The notes: a model not told the origin generated them from the letters alone. 42,821 bases of DNA from Lachnospiraceae bacterium (GCA_024698555.1 JAILRI010000151.1:1-42821); one strand, 5' to 3'. Counted from the stretch's first letter, positions 8,530-16,950 are shown. Made by a program: numbers and translations.

Positions 8530-9882
8530 ATGACCACAATAGATAACCTTATACTCGACGCATGCGGCAAATACCTTCTGATAGGCGGTATGCATGTATG
8601 CGCGTATTACTATATGCTGGCCGAGTGTGACAATGATATCGGCTTTGACCGGATCGAAAGGCTTGAAGCCAATAACCGTGTTTTGAGCGAACTGATAAAT
8701 GACGTGTTTTCGGGGAACACCGATCTGGACGATCTTAAGGAAAGAGCTGTTGAGCTTAGAAAAGACGTTAAAGAAAGCATGCATGACATAGTCGCGTATA
8801 TCGATAACGCGCATCTGCTCGAATATATACTGCTAAGGACCAAAACCGGTGACGGCAGACCGTTAAAGGAGATCAATGATGATGCCGTAGCCAGAGATAT
8901 ACTTACCGCGATCTTTAAAAGCGATTCGAATGCCGTGATCAATGACAACATAAGAAAAGTCGTTTCACAGCTTCCGGTCAGGATGACTAAGGACAAGTAT
9001 AGAGATGTACTGAGAAACGAGCTTAAGTCGTATATCGGCCAGCCGAAGCCCAATATCGACAGGGTGATGTATATGATCAGGAGCAGTGCCGGTATAAGCG
9101 GGTATCCCAAATATGTTATCGATGATTTTGAAGAGGATTACAGGAAACTTCAAAAATACACCGAACCCGGAATTTCCGAGAGCGATAAGGATTACGCCTG
9201 CGCCCAGATAAATGATCTGATAGAATATATGGGTGATTTCAGGGACGGTGTTGAGTTGCAGATGAAGGTCATCGATTATCTGCTGGTATACCTGATGAAC
9301 TATGAAGAGGCCGATCCGGAGTATATTGACAGCGTTCTCGATCTTAAGGAGATCATCGATGCCTCGGAGGATGTTTTTAAATATGGAGCGCCCGAACAGA
9401 TGCCGGCTTCGGTAATGAAGAGCTTTGACGAGCTGGCAGGCCGCGCGGAGGCCGAGTACGGGTATCTGGAAAAAGTGATCTCAAAGATCGCGAAGGAACA
9501 GCAGAAAGAAAGGACCCTGTCTGACGGGATCATTTATGATGACAGGTTTTTTATGGAGAGATTTGCCATCTGTGACAAGCTTCTTTCCGGTTCCGCGTTT
9601 GCGGATATAGATGTTGAAAAGGATCAGGATACTTCGCCGCTTACCGAGGAAGAATTCGATAGAATGATCGATGGTTTTATGTCTGATCTGAATAAAGCCG
9701 GAGCATCGGATTCCAAAGCAATGCTCAGGGCAAGAATGGCTTCAACATTTACCTGTATCCCGCCTTTCTTCAGCAACAGGACCGAAGTCATGCATTATGT
9801 TCTGGATTCGCTCAAAGGCTGCAGGGACATATATGAGAAAACAGCGTCTGTCGAGCAGGTAAAGAGTTTTCTGGAAGAGTGA
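8530..9882 (+). CDS. Protein of unknown function, 450 residues, acidic and helical
   Basis: I do not recognise this protein. It is cytoplasmic by composition (no signal peptide or membrane helix), acidic and apparently almost all alpha-helical. Regularly spaced charged heptad-like stretches occur at about 35-95, 145-260 and 300-350. The N-terminus (MTTIDNLILDACGKYLLIGGMHVCAYYYML) is the most hydrophobic part. The ORF could start at TTG 8512, but ATG 8530 has GGGAGGA (8514-8520) 9 bp upstream, so that is the start used. A 109-residue unknown protein follows after 16 bp, which suggests one operon and possibly a complex. The gene sits between the permease pair and the DUF2953-GerW pair, so an envelope-linked role is possible but not shown. 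Confidence 0.7.
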   Translation: MTTIDNLILDACGKYLLIGGMHVCAYYYMLAECDNDIGFDRIERLEANNRVLSELINDVFSGNTDLDDLKERAVELRKDVKESMHDIVAYIDNAHLLEYILLRTKTGDGRPLKEINDDAVARDILTAIFKSDSNAVINDNIRKVVSQLPVRMTKDKYRDVLRNELKSYIGQPKPNIDRVMYMIRSSAGISGYPKYVIDDFEEDYRKLQKYTEPGISESDKDYACAQINDLIEYMGDFRDGVELQMKVIDYLLVYLMNYEEADPEYIDSVLDLKEIIDASEDVFKYGAPEQMPASVMKSFDELAGRAEAEYGYLEKVISKIAKEQQKERTLSDGIIYDDRFFMERFAICDKLLSGSAFADIDVEKDQDTSPLTEEEFDRMIDGFMSDLNKAGASDSKAMLRARMASTFTCIPPFFSNRTEVMHYVLDSLKGCRDIYEKTASVEQVKSFLEE

Positions 9883-9898
9883 TTTTAAGGGGGAGAGC

Positions 9899-10228
9899 AT
9901 GATTACCTGGGACGATCATGTAAAATTTACCAGAGCGATGAAAAACAAGTTCGGAAGGGTAAAGCGCAAGCTGCGCTGGCACAGGCTGAGCGTAGCTAAG
10001 TATTACTGCGTAACATTTCCGACGAATCCCGAGAATAAGCTGGATATATACAATATGGGTGAGCTGTTCTTCAAAAGATATGAGGATTCGGAGGACGAGC
10101 TGCATATAGTGGGTCTGGCCGAAAGCCGGGATGCTGCCATACATCTGGCGGCAGATATAGTCGCTGAGGTATATGACAGGACCGACGGATTTGATATCAG
10201 GAGATATTTTAAAGAGTTCGCTGAATAA
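9899..10228 (+). CDS. Small basic/acidic protein of unknown function, 109 residues
   Basis: Not recognised. The N-terminal third is strongly basic (KNKFGRVKRKLRWHRLSVAK, about 15-34) and could contact nucleic acid or phospholipid. The remainder is acidic with a predicted alpha/beta pattern (YYCVTFPTN, ELHIVGLAESRDAAIHLA, DIRRYFKEF). There is no membrane helix. It has a strong ribosome binding site, AAGGGGGAG at 9887-9895, and starts 16 bp after the preceding unknown gene, so the two are probably co-expressed. The short length with an intact frame and good RBS supports a real gene. Confidence 0.65.
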   Translation: MITWDDHVKFTRAMKNKFGRVKRKLRWHRLSVAKYYCVTFPTNPENKLDIYNMGELFFKRYEDSEDELHIVGLAESRDAAIHLAADIVAEVYDRTDGFDIRRYFKEFAE

Positions 10229-10293
10229 ATGCGAACTGTAACGATAACTAAAAAGATGACTCATTGAATTGTTAATACCACGGGGATAAGTAA

Positions 10294-11340
10294 ATGCTGC
10301 ATATATTACTTCTGATCCTGAAGATCATCGGGATAACGCTTCTGGTGATCATAGGGCTCATTTTACTGGCAGTACTGCTCATACTGTTCGTCCCGCTCAG
10401 ATACCGGTTAAGAGGCAGCGGCAGGCGCATTTATGACGAGGAAGCCGAAAAAGGCTATGAAGCGTCTGCATTGGCTAAAGTCACATGGCTGCTGCATTTT
10501 GTGAGCGTTAAGATCAATTATTCGGACGGTATCGGATATATAGTCAGAATTCTCGGAATTCCCTTTATCAGGGGCGGGAATGAAGAAAAAAAGAAAAAAG
10601 AAGATAAAGGCGACAAAGACGGTGAAAATGAGATAAAGGCTGAAGAAAAGGGCGAAGAAGAAGCAAAGCCTGAAGAAGAAGCAAAGCCTGAAGAAGTAAT
10701 GGAAAAGGAAGAAGGGGAAGAAAAGCCGAAAGAAGAATCGGAAGAGGGCGAAGAAGAGGAAAAAACTCCGGCAGAGGAGCCTGAGGGTAAAGAAGGCAAA
10801 GAAGAGGCAAAACAGGAAGAACCGGAAGATAAGGAAGAAGAGCCTGAGGATGAATCTGAAGAAGGGGAAGAAAAAGAAAAAACTCCGGAAGAAGAGCTAA
10901 AGGATAAAGAGAACGAAGAAGAGGAGGAAAAGCCCGAAGAGAAATCGGAAGAAAAAAGTGTTGTTAAAAAAATAAAAAACTATTATAATAAAGTGACGGG
11001 CATTCTTGAAGACCGGAGAGTGGCAAAAGCCTGGGAGCTGATAAAGGCACAGACCGCGAAGCTGTTTAAGGCTGTTATGCCCAGAAAGGCCGAAGGATAT
11101 TTTAAATACGGCTTCGAGGATCCGGCTGTTACCGGATATATAACTGCACTTTTTGCGTCGCAGTACGGGCTGTTAAAGGATATGGATATCGAACCTTATT
11201 TTGAAGATGAGATACTTGACGGTGATATGAAGCTTACCGGAAGGATATTCTGCATAAGTATACTGTGTGTTGCGGCAAAGCTCTATTTTAACAAGGATGT
11301 GCGGTATACGCTTGACCGGGTAAACGAGCTTAAGGGATAA
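10294..11340 (+). CDS. DUF2953 membrane-anchored protein with long acidic insert (YtfI-like)
   Basis: A 348-residue DUF2953 protein. The first ~33 residues form a single membrane helix (LLILKIIGITLLVIIGLILL), followed by FVPLRYRLRG and the first half of the domain (VTWLLHFVSVKINYS, ~63-90). The second half resumes at about residue 225 with VVKKIKNYYNKV and ends in the usual YGFEDPAVTGYITA and GRIFCISIL segments. Between them, about residues 95-222 are almost only Glu, Lys, Pro, Asp and Gly. This insert is not part of the usual ~200-residue family and is probably disordered. In Bacillus the homologue ytfI is next to ytfJ/gerW, the same order as here, which supports the assignment. Confidence 0.82.
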   Translation: MLHILLLILKIIGITLLVIIGLILLAVLLILFVPLRYRLRGSGRRIYDEEAEKGYEASALAKVTWLLHFVSVKINYSDGIGYIVRILGIPFIRGGNEEKKKKEDKGDKDGENEIKAEEKGEEEAKPEEEAKPEEVMEKEEGEEKPKEESEEGEEEEKTPAEEPEGKEGKEEAKQEEPEDKEEEPEDESEEGEEKEKTPEEELKDKENEEEEEKPEEKSEEKSVVKKIKNYYNKVTGILEDRRVAKAWELIKAQTAKLFKAVMPRKAEGYFKYGFEDPAVTGYITALFASQYGLLKDMDIEPYFEDEILDGDMKLTGRIFCISILCVAAKLYFNKDVRYTLDRVNELKG

Positions 11341-11419
11341 CGGCAACAACAGATACACAGATGAAATACAGTTACACAGCTGATATAAAGCAACATATGG
11401 AGATAAAGGAGATATAGGT

Positions 11420-11872
11420 ATGGCAGAGATCAGTAATAATTTTAATGAAACCGTCAGTGCTCTGTTTAAAGGGATGGATGCTTTCATTACCACCAAGACC
11501 GTGGTCGGCGATGTGGTGAAGGTTGATGAGGATACTTATATTCTCCCTCTGGTGGATGCGACATTCGGAGTGGGCGCAGGTGCCTTCGGAGGCAACAATA
11601 AACGCCGTGCAGGAGGCGGCATGGGCGGGAAGATCACGCCTAACGCAGTTCTGGTGATACAGAACGGCAAGACCAGACTCGTAAGTGTCAAGAACCAGGA
11701 CAATGTGACGAAGATCATCGACGCTATCCCGGACATCATGGACAGATTCAAGAAATCACCCGAGGAAAAGGCTGCGGATGAAAGACAGAAGGCCTCCATG
11801 GACAAGAAGGGCAAAAAGTACATAGAAGAAGAGATGAGCAAAGGCAAAGATAAATCCCCCGAAAAAAAGTAG
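11420..11872 (+). CDS. GerW/YtfJ family protein
   Basis: A 150-residue GerW (YtfJ) family protein. In Bacillus subtilis the homologue is a sporulation-associated protein required for normal lysozyme-type germination. Family features seen are the N-terminal NFNETVSALFKGMDAFITTKTVVGDVV, the central glycine-rich VDATFGVGAGAFGG, and the hydrophobic PNAVLVIQNGKTRLVSV segment. The C-terminal 40 residues are a Lys/Glu-rich tail. It lies directly after the DUF2953 gene, as in Bacillus. Presence of this gene does not prove sporulation, since the family persists in Clostridia that are not known to sporulate. The ATG is preceded by AAAGGAG (11406-11412). Confidence 0.88.
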   Translation: MAEISNNFNETVSALFKGMDAFITTKTVVGDVVKVDEDTYILPLVDATFGVGAGAFGGNNKRRAGGGMGGKITPNAVLVIQNGKTRLVSVKNQDNVTKIIDAIPDIMDRFKKSPEEKAADERQKASMDKKGKKYIEEEMSKGKDKSPEKK

Positions 11873-11901
11873 TTGCATTATTTTTTCTCTTATGATAAAA
11901 T
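11873..11901 (+). promoter_or_regulatory. Candidate sigma-A promoter for rpmB
   Basis: TTGCAT (11873-11878) and TAAAAT (11896-11901) are separated by 17 bp. A short hairpin, CTTAAAG-TAC-CTTTAAG (11916-11932), lies in the predicted leader before the rpmB ribosome binding site. Confidence 0.5.
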
Positions 11902-11977
11902 TGTTGCGTTTGAGGCTTAAAGTACCTTTAAGTATGAAGTTTAAACGAAGATAAATAGAGTTAAGGAGGTGTGCTAA

Positions 11978-12175
11978 GTGGCTAAGTGTGCAATCTGTGA
12001 AAAGGACAATATGTATGGACATCATCTGAGCTATTCTAGAAGCCATGTTTCCAGACGTGCCAACAGAGTTTGGAAGACCAATGTAAAGTCTGTAAGGGTT
12101 AAGACTGAGGGCGGAACCAAGAAGATGTATGTTTGCACAGCATGTTTGAGAGCAGGCAAGGTTGAGCGTGCTTGA
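11978..12175 (+). CDS. rpmB: 50S ribosomal protein L28, zinc-ribbon form
   Basis: A 65-residue L28 of the large ribosomal subunit. MAKCAICEKDNMYGHHLSYSRSHVSRR and RVWKTNVKSVRV are characteristic. Cys4/Cys7 and the pair in VCTAC near residues 52-55 are the four ligands of the zinc-binding (C+) form. The start is GTG, supported by AAGGAGGTG (11963-11971) and by the conserved second codon Ala. It is followed by a short hairpin terminator and then the Asp23-FakA pair, the same neighbourhood as rpmB-yloU-yloV in Bacillus. Confidence 0.95.
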   Translation: MAKCAICEKDNMYGHHLSYSRSHVSRRANRVWKTNVKSVRVKTEGGTKKMYVCTACLRAGKVERA

Positions 12176-12188
12176 TATTGTTGAATTC

Positions 12189-12213
12189 GGGACTGCTTTT
12201 TGCAGTCCCTTTG
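12189..12213 (+). terminator. Hairpin terminator after rpmB
   Basis: GGGACTGC (12189-12196), a five-T loop, and GCAGTCCC (12202-12209) form a perfect 8-bp stem followed by TTTGTT. The T-tract is short, so read-through into the next operon is possible. Confidence 0.7.
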
Positions 12214-12252
12214 TTACTATTCACTGACTTGCTTTATCAGGAGGTTAATGAT

Positions 12253-12609
12253 ATGAACGGAACCTTTGTTACGGGACTTGGAGAAGTTCTCGTCGATAAT
12301 GACGTGATCGCGAAATGCGCAGGCGCCGCGGCATGCGAATGCTTCGGCATCGTCGGTATGTCATCTATCAGCGTCAGGGACGGCCTTGCAAAGCTGCTCA
12401 AGATGGAGAACCTGTCCAACGGCGTAAACGTTACTATAGATAATAACCAGCTGTATATTGATCTTCATATTATCGTGTCCTACGGCGTAAATATTCCCTC
12501 TGTATGCGAAAACCTGATCGAAAATGTAAAATATAAGGTTGAAGATACTACCGGGTTAGAGGTAAGGAATGTAAATATTTATGTTGAAGGCGTCAGAGTC
12601 ATCGATTGA
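12253..12609 (+). CDS. Asp23/Gls24 family envelope stress protein (YloU-like)
   Basis: A 118-residue Asp23/Gls24 family protein, cytoplasmic with an alpha/beta fold. It runs from GLGEVLVDNDVIAKCAGAAA through FGIVGMSS, NGVNVTI and VSYGVNIPSVCENLIENVKYKVEDTTGLEV to VEGVRV. These elements are the family hallmarks. The frame is open from TTG 12172, but the upstream residues overlap rpmB and its terminator. ATG 12253 has CAGGAGGTT (12239-12247) and starts the conserved region. The gene precedes fakA by 18 bp, as yloU precedes yloV in Bacillus, so the two are co-transcribed. The exact role of this paralogue is not established. Confidence 0.88.
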   Translation: MNGTFVTGLGEVLVDNDVIAKCAGAAACECFGIVGMSSISVRDGLAKLLKMENLSNGVNVTIDNNQLYIDLHIIVSYGVNIPSVCENLIENVKYKVEDTTGLEVRNVNIYVEGVRVID

Positions 12610-12627
12610 ACGCGGGAGGGCACTTAA

Positions 12628-14352
12628 GTGATTGTAAACAGTATAGACGCGCAGCTTTTGAAAAAGATGTTTCTGGCTGCCGCAAAGGCGCTCGACTCCA
12701 AGAAGGAGATCATAAACGAGCTCAATGTGTTTCCTGTGCCTGACGGAGATACAGGAACCAATATGACTATGACCATCATGTCCGCCGCGCGTGAGGTTTG
12801 TTCACTGGCGGAGCCTGACATGGCTGATCTGGCCAAAGCAATATCATCCGGTTCCTTAAGAGGTGCCAGAGGCAATTCGGGCGTTATCCTGTCTCAGCTC
12901 CTCAGGGGCTTTACCAAGGTGATAAAGGATGAGAAGGAAATAAATGTTGAAATAGCGGCCAACGCCTTTATGAAGGCAGTTGAGACTGCATATAAGGCTG
13001 TAATGAAGCCCAAAGAGGGTACAATTCTTACAGTTGCAAAAGGCGGCGCCGAAAAGGCCGCTGAGCTGGTAGGGGAGACCGAGGATCTGATCGAGTTCGC
13101 TACTATAGTCATCGAGAGGATGGAAGAGGTTCTCGAATATACACCCGAGCTGCTTCCGGTACTGAAGGAAGCGGGCGTGGTCGATTCCGGAGGACAGGGA
13201 CTTCTCGAAGTTATGAAGGGAGCCTTCAGGGCGCTTTCCGGCGAGGAGTTTGACTTTAAACTGGACAGCGGCAATGTAAGCTCATCGGCTCCGGCCGAGA
13301 CCAAACGTGCTGTAAATACCGAAAATATATCCACTGCGGATATCAAGTTCGGATATTGTACGGAGTTCATCATTTTACTCGATAAGGAATTTACCGAAAA
13401 GGACGAGGATGAATTCAAGGCTTTCCTTGAATCTATCGGTGATTCCATAGTTTGTGTATCGGATGACGAAGTTGTTAAGACCCACGTACACACCAACGAT
13501 CCCGGACTGGCTATCCAGAGGGCTTTGACCTACGGACAGCTCAGCAATATGAAGATAGACAATATGCGTCTTGAACATACCGAGAAGCTGGGACTTGAGC
13601 AGGCGGCAGCGGCTGCTTCGAGCCAGACATCTTCTGCGTCTGATGCAGCTTCAGGTACAGAGACCGCAAAAACTTCCAAGCCTTCGGTACATAAGAAATT
13701 CGGTTTTATTTCGGTATCTATCGGTGAAGGCATAAACGAGATATTTACCGGACTGGGCGTTGATTTCCTTATCGAGGGCGGACAGACCATGAATCCTTCG
13801 ACTGAGGATATGCTCAATGCTATCGATGCGGTTGACGCGGATACTATTTTCATACTTCCGAACAATAAGAATATCATACTTGCAGCCCAGCAGGCACAGG
13901 CGATGACTTCGGACAAGAATATCGTGGTCATCCCTTCCAAGACCATTCCTCAGGGTATAGCTGCCCTCATCGGCTTTGTCGAGGGCAAGGATGTCTCCGA
14001 AAATGAGGAATCCATGCGTGAGGCCATGCAGCATATAAAGACCGGCCAGGTGACCTATTCCGTCAGGGATACAAAGATAGACGGGATGGAGATCAAACAG
14101 GGCGACTATATGGGCATAGACGATCATTCGATCAAGAGCGTCGGTACTGATATGCGCGGATGCGGCGTAGATCTTATTGAGTCGATGATAGACGATGAAT
14201 CGGAGCTGGTTAGCATCTACTTTGGAGCTGAAACTACAGAAGATGATGCAAACGCGCTTGCCGAAGAGATCATGTCCAGACATAAGCTTCTGGATGTGGA
14301 GGTACATGCAGGCGGTCAGCCGGTATATTATTATATCATTTCGGTTGAATAG
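12628..14352 (+). CDS. fakA: Fatty acid kinase subunit FakA (DAK2/YloV family)
   Basis: A 574-residue FakA homologue. FakA phosphorylates fatty acids held by FakB (DegV-family) carriers, feeding exogenous fatty acids to PlsY/PlsX-type acyl transfer. The N-terminal DhaL/DAK2 ATP-binding domain (about 1-205) carries NVFPVPDGDTGTNM with metal-binding Asp39 and Asp41, plus GARGNSGVILSQ and DSGGQGLLEVM. The middle domain (about 245-310) includes TEFIILLD and VKTHVHTNDPG, a conserved His cluster. A low-complexity Ala/Ser linker near 325-348 leads to a DegV-like C-terminal domain. The start is GTG with GGGAGGG (12614-12620) upstream. No fakB gene is in the window. Confidence 0.9.
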   Translation: MIVNSIDAQLLKKMFLAAAKALDSKKEIINELNVFPVPDGDTGTNMTMTIMSAAREVCSLAEPDMADLAKAISSGSLRGARGNSGVILSQLLRGFTKVIKDEKEINVEIAANAFMKAVETAYKAVMKPKEGTILTVAKGGAEKAAELVGETEDLIEFATIVIERMEEVLEYTPELLPVLKEAGVVDSGGQGLLEVMKGAFRALSGEEFDFKLDSGNVSSSAPAETKRAVNTENISTADIKFGYCTEFIILLDKEFTEKDEDEFKAFLESIGDSIVCVSDDEVVKTHVHTNDPGLAIQRALTYGQLSNMKIDNMRLEHTEKLGLEQAAAAASSQTSSASDAASGTETAKTSKPSVHKKFGFISVSIGEGINEIFTGLGVDFLIEGGQTMNPSTEDMLNAIDAVDADTIFILPNNKNIILAAQQAQAMTSDKNIVVIPSKTIPQGIAALIGFVEGKDVSENEESMREAMQHIKTGQVTYSVRDTKIDGMEIKQGDYMGIDDHSIKSVGTDMRGCGVDLIESMIDDESELVSIYFGAETTEDDANALAEEIMSRHKLLDVEVHAGGQPVYYYIISVE

Positions 14353-14369
14353 ATTTGTGAGGAAATGCT

Positions 14370-15923
14370 TTGAACAGAAAAGGTACGACCGGCTTCTTTA
14401 AGGCATATTTCAGCGGATTTTTAAGGGCTGCGGTGGTGGCGGTACTGCTGCTGGCGCAGTTCGCGCTTATATTCGGACTTGCGATAGGCTTAAGCACGGG
14501 CGGCGTATATGTTTATTTCGTCATTCAGTTCTTAAGCCTTTTATTGATAGTCGGACTGCTCAACAGGCATACGAATTATCTGTTCAAGCTCAGCTGGCTG
14601 ACGATCATCGCAGTCGTTCCCTTCGCGGGAGTTATCATGTATTACCTGTGGGGTCATGAGCGCAATCTGCATAAAGTCAAAAAACACGGACTGGAACTGC
14701 TTTCGTACGGTAAACGGTTCGAAGTGAGAGTTGAGAAGGCGGAAGGAGACTTTGCCCGTACATTTCCTGACGGTGTCAAACAGATGAAATATCTGACAGG
14801 TCAGGGCTTTCCCCTTTATGAAAACAATACTTACAGGTATTATTCCACCGGAGAAGAGGCATTTGAGGCGGTTATAGAAGACTTTGAAAAAGCGGAGCGT
14901 TTTATCTTCATCAGCTTTTTTATTGTTGCCGAGGGAGTCCTGTGGGAAAGAGTAAAACCCATTTTATTACAGAAAGCGGCTTCGGGGGTTGAGATCAGGT
15001 TTATTTATGATGATTTCGGTTCGATGTTCCGCACGGATAAGGCGTTCTGGCAGGAACTTGAAGCAGCGGGAGTAAAGGTTGGAAGGTTCAATCCTATCCA
15101 CAGATATCTGGACAAGCTGTACTTAAACTACCGCAATCATCAGAAGATCATAGTCATAGACGGCAATGTATGCTATACCGGAGGCTTTAATCTGGCAGAC
15201 GAGTACATTAATGCCATAGAGAGATTCGGATACTGGAAGGACGGCGGTGTCAGGATCGAGGGCGACGGTGTGTACGGGATGACCTGCATTTTCCTTGATA
15301 TGTGGGGCGTGGTAGTTCTCGGTAACAATGATGATTATAATGTTTACCGTCCCGATGTACGCGTAAACAATAGCGCCGGCTTTTGCCAGACCATAAGCGA
15401 CGGACCGCTCGATTCCGACAAAAATCCGATCGAAGCCTCCATAACGCAGCTAATTTACAGCGCAACCGATTTTCTGTATATCATGAGTCCGTATCTGATA
15501 CTGGAGGACGCAGTAAGCGACGCGCTTTGCAATGCCGCTGATTCCGGCATAGATGTAAGGCTTGTGATACCGGGGATACCGGACAAAAAAGCAGTATATC
15601 TGATCACGAAATATAATTGCGGCAAGCTTTTGGAACACGGCGTGAGAGTGTATGTTTATACTCCGGGATTTGTCCATAACAAGAATATTATCACGGAAAA
15701 CGTTGCATTGGTGGGATCTATCAATCTTGATTTCCGGAGTTTTTATCTGCATTTTGAATGCGGAGCATATATGTGGGATCCTGTTTTGGTACAGGAGATT
15801 AAAAAGGATTATGAAAATACCTTCGGCGAATGTCATGAAATGAGCTATGAGGAATGGCTGGCAAGGCCAAGAACGGAAAAGCTCAAGCAATGGTTCCTGA
15901 ACATATTTGCCGCGTTGATGTAA
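14370..15923 (+). CDS. cls: Cardiolipin synthase, phospholipase D family
   Basis: A 517-residue membrane-bound PLD-superfamily cardiolipin synthase, condensing two phosphatidylglycerols. Two N-terminal helix segments (about 15-70) are followed by the PLDc N-terminal YYLWGHERN region. The first HKD motif is HQKIIVIDG...YTGGFNLADEY. The second is HNKNIITEN...VGSINLDFRS, in which the usual Asp of HxKx4D is Glu. SINLDFRSFYLHFE is typical of Firmicute Cls. The TTG start (14370) is accepted because GAGGAAA lies upstream and the next sequence is the expected basic N-terminus before TM1. It lies 17 bp after fakA, so lipid functions are grouped. Confidence 0.9.
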   Translation: MNRKGTTGFFKAYFSGFLRAAVVAVLLLAQFALIFGLAIGLSTGGVYVYFVIQFLSLLLIVGLLNRHTNYLFKLSWLTIIAVVPFAGVIMYYLWGHERNLHKVKKHGLELLSYGKRFEVRVEKAEGDFARTFPDGVKQMKYLTGQGFPLYENNTYRYYSTGEEAFEAVIEDFEKAERFIFISFFIVAEGVLWERVKPILLQKAASGVEIRFIYDDFGSMFRTDKAFWQELEAAGVKVGRFNPIHRYLDKLYLNYRNHQKIIVIDGNVCYTGGFNLADEYINAIERFGYWKDGGVRIEGDGVYGMTCIFLDMWGVVVLGNNDDYNVYRPDVRVNNSAGFCQTISDGPLDSDKNPIEASITQLIYSATDFLYIMSPYLILEDAVSDALCNAADSGIDVRLVIPGIPDKKAVYLITKYNCGKLLEHGVRVYVYTPGFVHNKNIITENVALVGSINLDFRSFYLHFECGAYMWDPVLVQEIKKDYENTFGECHEMSYEEWLARPRTEKLKQWFLNIFAALM

Positions 15924-15945
15924 TCTACTTCCTGAGAGGCGCTTT

Positions 15946-16191
15946 ATGTACACCAATACCTGCAAGCATTGCCAGAAGCTGTTCAAAAGCCGTAGGAAGA
16001 GCTACTGCTGCAAGGAATGCGCAGATATCGACAAGATGAGATATGAGCAGATAAAGGCTTATCTGAGGCATTTTCCGAACAGCAACGCTTACCAGCTGGC
16101 AGACGCTCTGGATATAGACGTTTATACCGTCCTGAAATACGTAGAGGAAGGCAGCCTTGTAGTCAGCAAAGGAGAGTTTGAAAAGTTATGA
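15946..16191 (+). CDS. YvyF-like 'flagellar operon' family protein with zinc knuckle and HTH-like tail
   Basis: An 81-residue protein. The N-terminus has four cysteines in two pairs, CKHCQKLF and CCKEC (about residues 6-25), a likely zinc ribbon. It is followed by YEQIKAYLRHFPNSNAYQLADALDIDVYTVLKYVEEG, which reads as a winged-helix or MerR-like helix-turn-helix. This layout matches the TIGR03826/YvyF family, usually found in flagellar gene clusters, but there are no flagellar genes in this window. Its stop overlaps the ruvA start by 4 bp (ATGA at 16188-16191), so it is translationally coupled to ruvA. The function is not known; a regulatory role is inferred. Confidence 0.65.
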   Translation: MYTNTCKHCQKLFKSRRKSYCCKECADIDKMRYEQIKAYLRHFPNSNAYQLADALDIDVYTVLKYVEEGSLVVSKGEFEKL

Positions 16192-16931
16192 TCTCATATG
16201 TAAGGGGTGAACTGCTGTTTACGACCGATGGCGCTGTAGTGATCGATACAGGCGGCATAGGCGTGGAAGTAAACGTGACGTCTCCGGTGCTTGCCATGCT
16301 GGAGAATAAGAGCGGTGAGATAGAGCTCTATACCTATCTGAACGTGAAGGAAGACGCGATGACACTGTTTGGCTTTACGACACGCAGGGATCTGAAGCTT
16401 TTTAAGCAGCTGATCACAGTAAACGGTATCGGGCCAAAGAGCGCGTTATCCATATTGTCAAATATGTCTTCGTCAGATCTGATAGCTGCAATCCTTTCCG
16501 AGGATGACAAGACTATCGCGAAAACTCCCGGAGTCGGGGCAAAATCGGCCAGCAGGATAGTGATAGACCTGAAAGACAAGCTCAGTTATGAGGATATGCT
16601 GACCAGGGACGAGAGCGGGATCAAACCCGCTGAGTATGCGGCGGACATTACGACAGACGGTGACAAAAGCCCGTATGCTGACAGCGGGGTGTCCGGATCA
16701 AAGACTGGCGCGTCTTCATTAAAGAAGAACGCGGGCAGGAATCAGGATAACATAAAGAACGGTTCAGGCGTTACCTCAGACGATCTGATGAATGAAAAGA
16801 ATGAAGCGATACAGGCGCTTTCCGCCCTCGGTTACTCTGTTTCCGAAGCCATGAAGGCTGTTAGGAGCATAGAACTGAAACAAGGTATGACGACGGAAGA
16901 AATACTGAAGGCAAGCCTTAAATATCTGTGA
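16188..16931 (+). CDS. ruvA: Holliday junction branch migration protein RuvA
   Basis: RuvA binds four-way junctions as a tetramer and loads RuvB. Domain I (1-62) has VIDTGGIGVEVNV. Domain II carries the two helix-hairpin-helix motifs, VNGIGPKSALSIL (~79-91) and TPGVGAKSASRIVIDLKDKL (~112-131). Domain III (~200-247), which contacts RuvB, has EAIQALSALGYS and TTEEILKASLKYL. At 247 residues it is longer than the usual ~200. The extra length is a Gly/Ser/Asp-rich linker (about 145-195) between domains II and III, a flexible region in the family. It overlaps the upstream Cys-rich gene by 4 bp and is followed by ruvB after 19 bp. Confidence 0.95.
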   Translation: MISYVRGELLFTTDGAVVIDTGGIGVEVNVTSPVLAMLENKSGEIELYTYLNVKEDAMTLFGFTTRRDLKLFKQLITVNGIGPKSALSILSNMSSSDLIAAILSEDDKTIAKTPGVGAKSASRIVIDLKDKLSYEDMLTRDESGIKPAEYAADITTDGDKSPYADSGVSGSKTGASSLKKNAGRNQDNIKNGSGVTSDDLMNEKNEAIQALSALGYSVSEAMKAVRSIELKQGMTTEEILKASLKYL

Positions 16932-16950
16932 TTATATATAAGGAGTTTTC

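Noticed and set aside
12172-12252. Extended start of the Asp23 protein at TTG 12172
   Set aside because: It would overlap rpmB and run through its terminator; ATG 12253 has the proper ribosome binding site.
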